Shown piece by piece: positions 5,679 through 6,480 of a stretch of DNA of 6,480 nt. The translations under genes and the position numbers were made by a program. Numbering within the stretch: the stretch's first letter is position 1; the number at the start of each line of letters is the position of its first letter. The notes under the pieces are model-generated. The model worked only from the letters and a program-made list of their open reading frames with translations. It was not told where the DNA came from and searched no databases. The stretch comes from Phycisphaerales bacterium (GTDB taxonomy: Bacteria; Planctomycetota; Phycisphaerae; Tepidisphaerales; Tepidisphaeraceae): contig JAQGHH010000629.1 of the NCBI GenBank assembly GCA_028288945.1, positions 1 to 6,480 of the forward strand, given 5' to 3'.

Positions 5679-5998
5679 CAAACCTCCCGGTCCGTAACCA
5701 GCCCCCAATCGTACAGCGTGGTATTTAACCAACCTCCGGGCGCATCCGCCACAGCGCGCCAGCGAGCGATGCGAGAATCCAGATTTCACCTGCCAGAACA
5801 GCAGGGGATTGCTAGGATTGGGGCTGCGGCTTGCCAGCGGTTGGTGCCGGTGGGTGGATGCGTTCTGCCGTCTAAATGTAGAAAATACAGTCGCTTGAGA
5901 ACTGACCTCCCCGGCCGTCCGAATGGCTGGCCCCACTTTTGCTTTTGATGTTTTTCAGGCCTATGAACTTCTAATCAGCGCAGCCGTTGGAGGATCCG
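5679..5998. other. Divergent spacer between the lipoprotein gene and clpB
   Basis: These 320 bp presumably hold the promoters for the leftward small operon and for clpB, but I could not find a well-spaced -35/-10 pair for either. CTTGAG (5894-5899) followed by CCCCAC (5931-5936) recalls a heat-shock sigma-32 site, but the 31-nt spacing is too long. No CIRCE element is seen. An imperfect hairpin CCGGCC/GGCTGG (5911-5930) is followed by a T-rich stretch. The plus-strand frame 5616-5948 is a shadow. Confidence 0.5.
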
Positions 5999-6480
5999 AT
6001 GCGGATCGACAAATTCACGATTAAAGCGCAGGAAGCCGTCGCAAGGGCCCAGGAGCTGGCTCAAAAGCGGGACAATCCGGAGATACTCCCCGTCCATCTT
6101 CTGGCGGCGTTATTGGCGGAACGGGAAGGCGTCGTTCACCCGTTGCTTCAGAAGCTGGGGGCGAACGTGGCCGCAATTGCGCAACAGGTGGAGAGCGAAC
6201 TCGAGCGCCTTCCGCGTGCAACGGGTACGCAGCTTGGCATCAGCCGCACGACGCAGGACATTCTCAACACGGCGCAAAAAGATGCCGATCGACTGAAGGA
6301 CGAATACGTTTCGACCGAGCATTTGCTGCTGGCCCTCGCGCAAGCCAGGAGCGAGGCTCAGCAAATCCTTGCCAGTAACGGAGTCACCCACAAGGCGCTC
6401 CTCAACGCGCTCAAGGACGTTCGCGGCGGGCAGCGCGTCACTGATCAGAACCCCGAAGAAAAGTACCAGGCGCTGCAGCG
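5999..6480 (+). CDS. clpB: ATP-dependent disaggregase ClpB, N-terminal part (runs off right edge)
   Basis: The first 160 codons are present and open to the window edge. MRIDKFTIKAQEAVARAQELA is the typical ClpB start. The double Clp N repeat follows: HLLAALLAEREGVVHPLLQKLG (about residues 34-55) and STEHLLLALAQ (about 104-114). YVSTEHLLLAL and VRGGQRVTDQNPEEKYQAL (about 139-157) are near-diagnostic for ClpB and lead into the first AAA+ domain, which lies outside the window. ClpB is a cytoplasmic hexameric AAA+ chaperone that, with DnaK/DnaJ/GrpE, pulls proteins out of aggregates after heat stress. GGAGG at 5989-5993, 5 nt before the ATG, fixes the start. It has no cotranscribed neighbour upstream. 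The missing C-terminal part prevents a check for the M-domain. Confidence 0.96.
   Translation, partial: MRIDKFTIKAQEAVARAQELAQKRDNPEILPVHLLAALLAEREGVVHPLLQKLGANVAAIAQQVESELERLPRATGTQLGISRTTQDILNTAQKDADRLKDEYVSTEHLLLALAQARSEAQQILASNGVTHKALLNALKDVRGGQRVTDQNPEEKYQALQ

Noticed and set aside
5568..5936. Long version (122 aa) of the small lipoprotein frame
   Set aside because: The extra N-terminal part looks random; the internal ATG at 5678 has GGGAGG and begins a perfect lipoprotein signal.
5894..5936. Possible sigma-32 heat-shock promoter for clpB (CTTGAG ... CCCCAC)
   Set aside because: The 31-nt spacing is far beyond the usual 13-15 nt.
5911..5955. Imperfect hairpin followed by T-rich DNA, terminator-like
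   Set aside because: The stem has a G-T pair and an 8-nt loop, the T-rich part is interrupted, and no plus-strand gene ends just upstream.

Overview
The window comes from a GC-rich bacterial chromosome with third-position GC bias, which explains the many long antisense shadow frames. There is no rRNA, tRNA, transposase, phage gene or CRISPR array. A plain chromosomal ClpB, a hydantoinase/oxoprolinase A+B pair and a divergent fructosamine-kinase-like phosphotransferase (HWD instead of HGD) fit a Gram-negative environmental lineage. My tentative guess is Planctomycetota, perhaps Phycisphaerae-like. This rests on general resemblance and is low confidence.

Layout. The left edge (1-161, minus strand) holds the first 53 codons of a probable exported protein that runs off the window. 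Head to head with it, only 13 bp away, begins a two-gene plus-strand operon: hyuA (175-2262) and hyuB (2276-3835), the two subunits of an ATP-dependent hydantoinase/oxoprolinase-family enzyme. Next comes a gene-poor stretch of about 390 bp (3836-4225) with several perfect hairpins and degenerate short repeats. A fructosamine-kinase/APH-fold small-molecule kinase follows on the plus strand (about 4226-5161). It converges on a minus-strand pair of small genes: a 36-residue predicted lipoprotein (5678-5568) and a 78-residue protein of unknown function (5538-5302). The 140 bp between the convergent ends is a nested inverted repeat made of AGCCAGN heptamers around a 12-bp palindrome. After a 320-bp spacer with little in it, clpB starts on the plus strand (5999) and leaves the window after 160 codons.

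How the genes relate. Only hyuA-hyuB (same strand, 13-nt gap, obligate partner families) and the small minus-strand pair (29-nt gap) look like operons. The hydantoinase pair has no transporter, racemase, carbamoylase or third subunit within the window, so its substrate cannot be told. The kinase and clpB look like independent units. The least explained parts are the small lipoprotein/78-aa pair, the heptamer inverted repeat, and an AT-rich repeat that lies inside hyuA as an apparent in-frame insertion in a linker.
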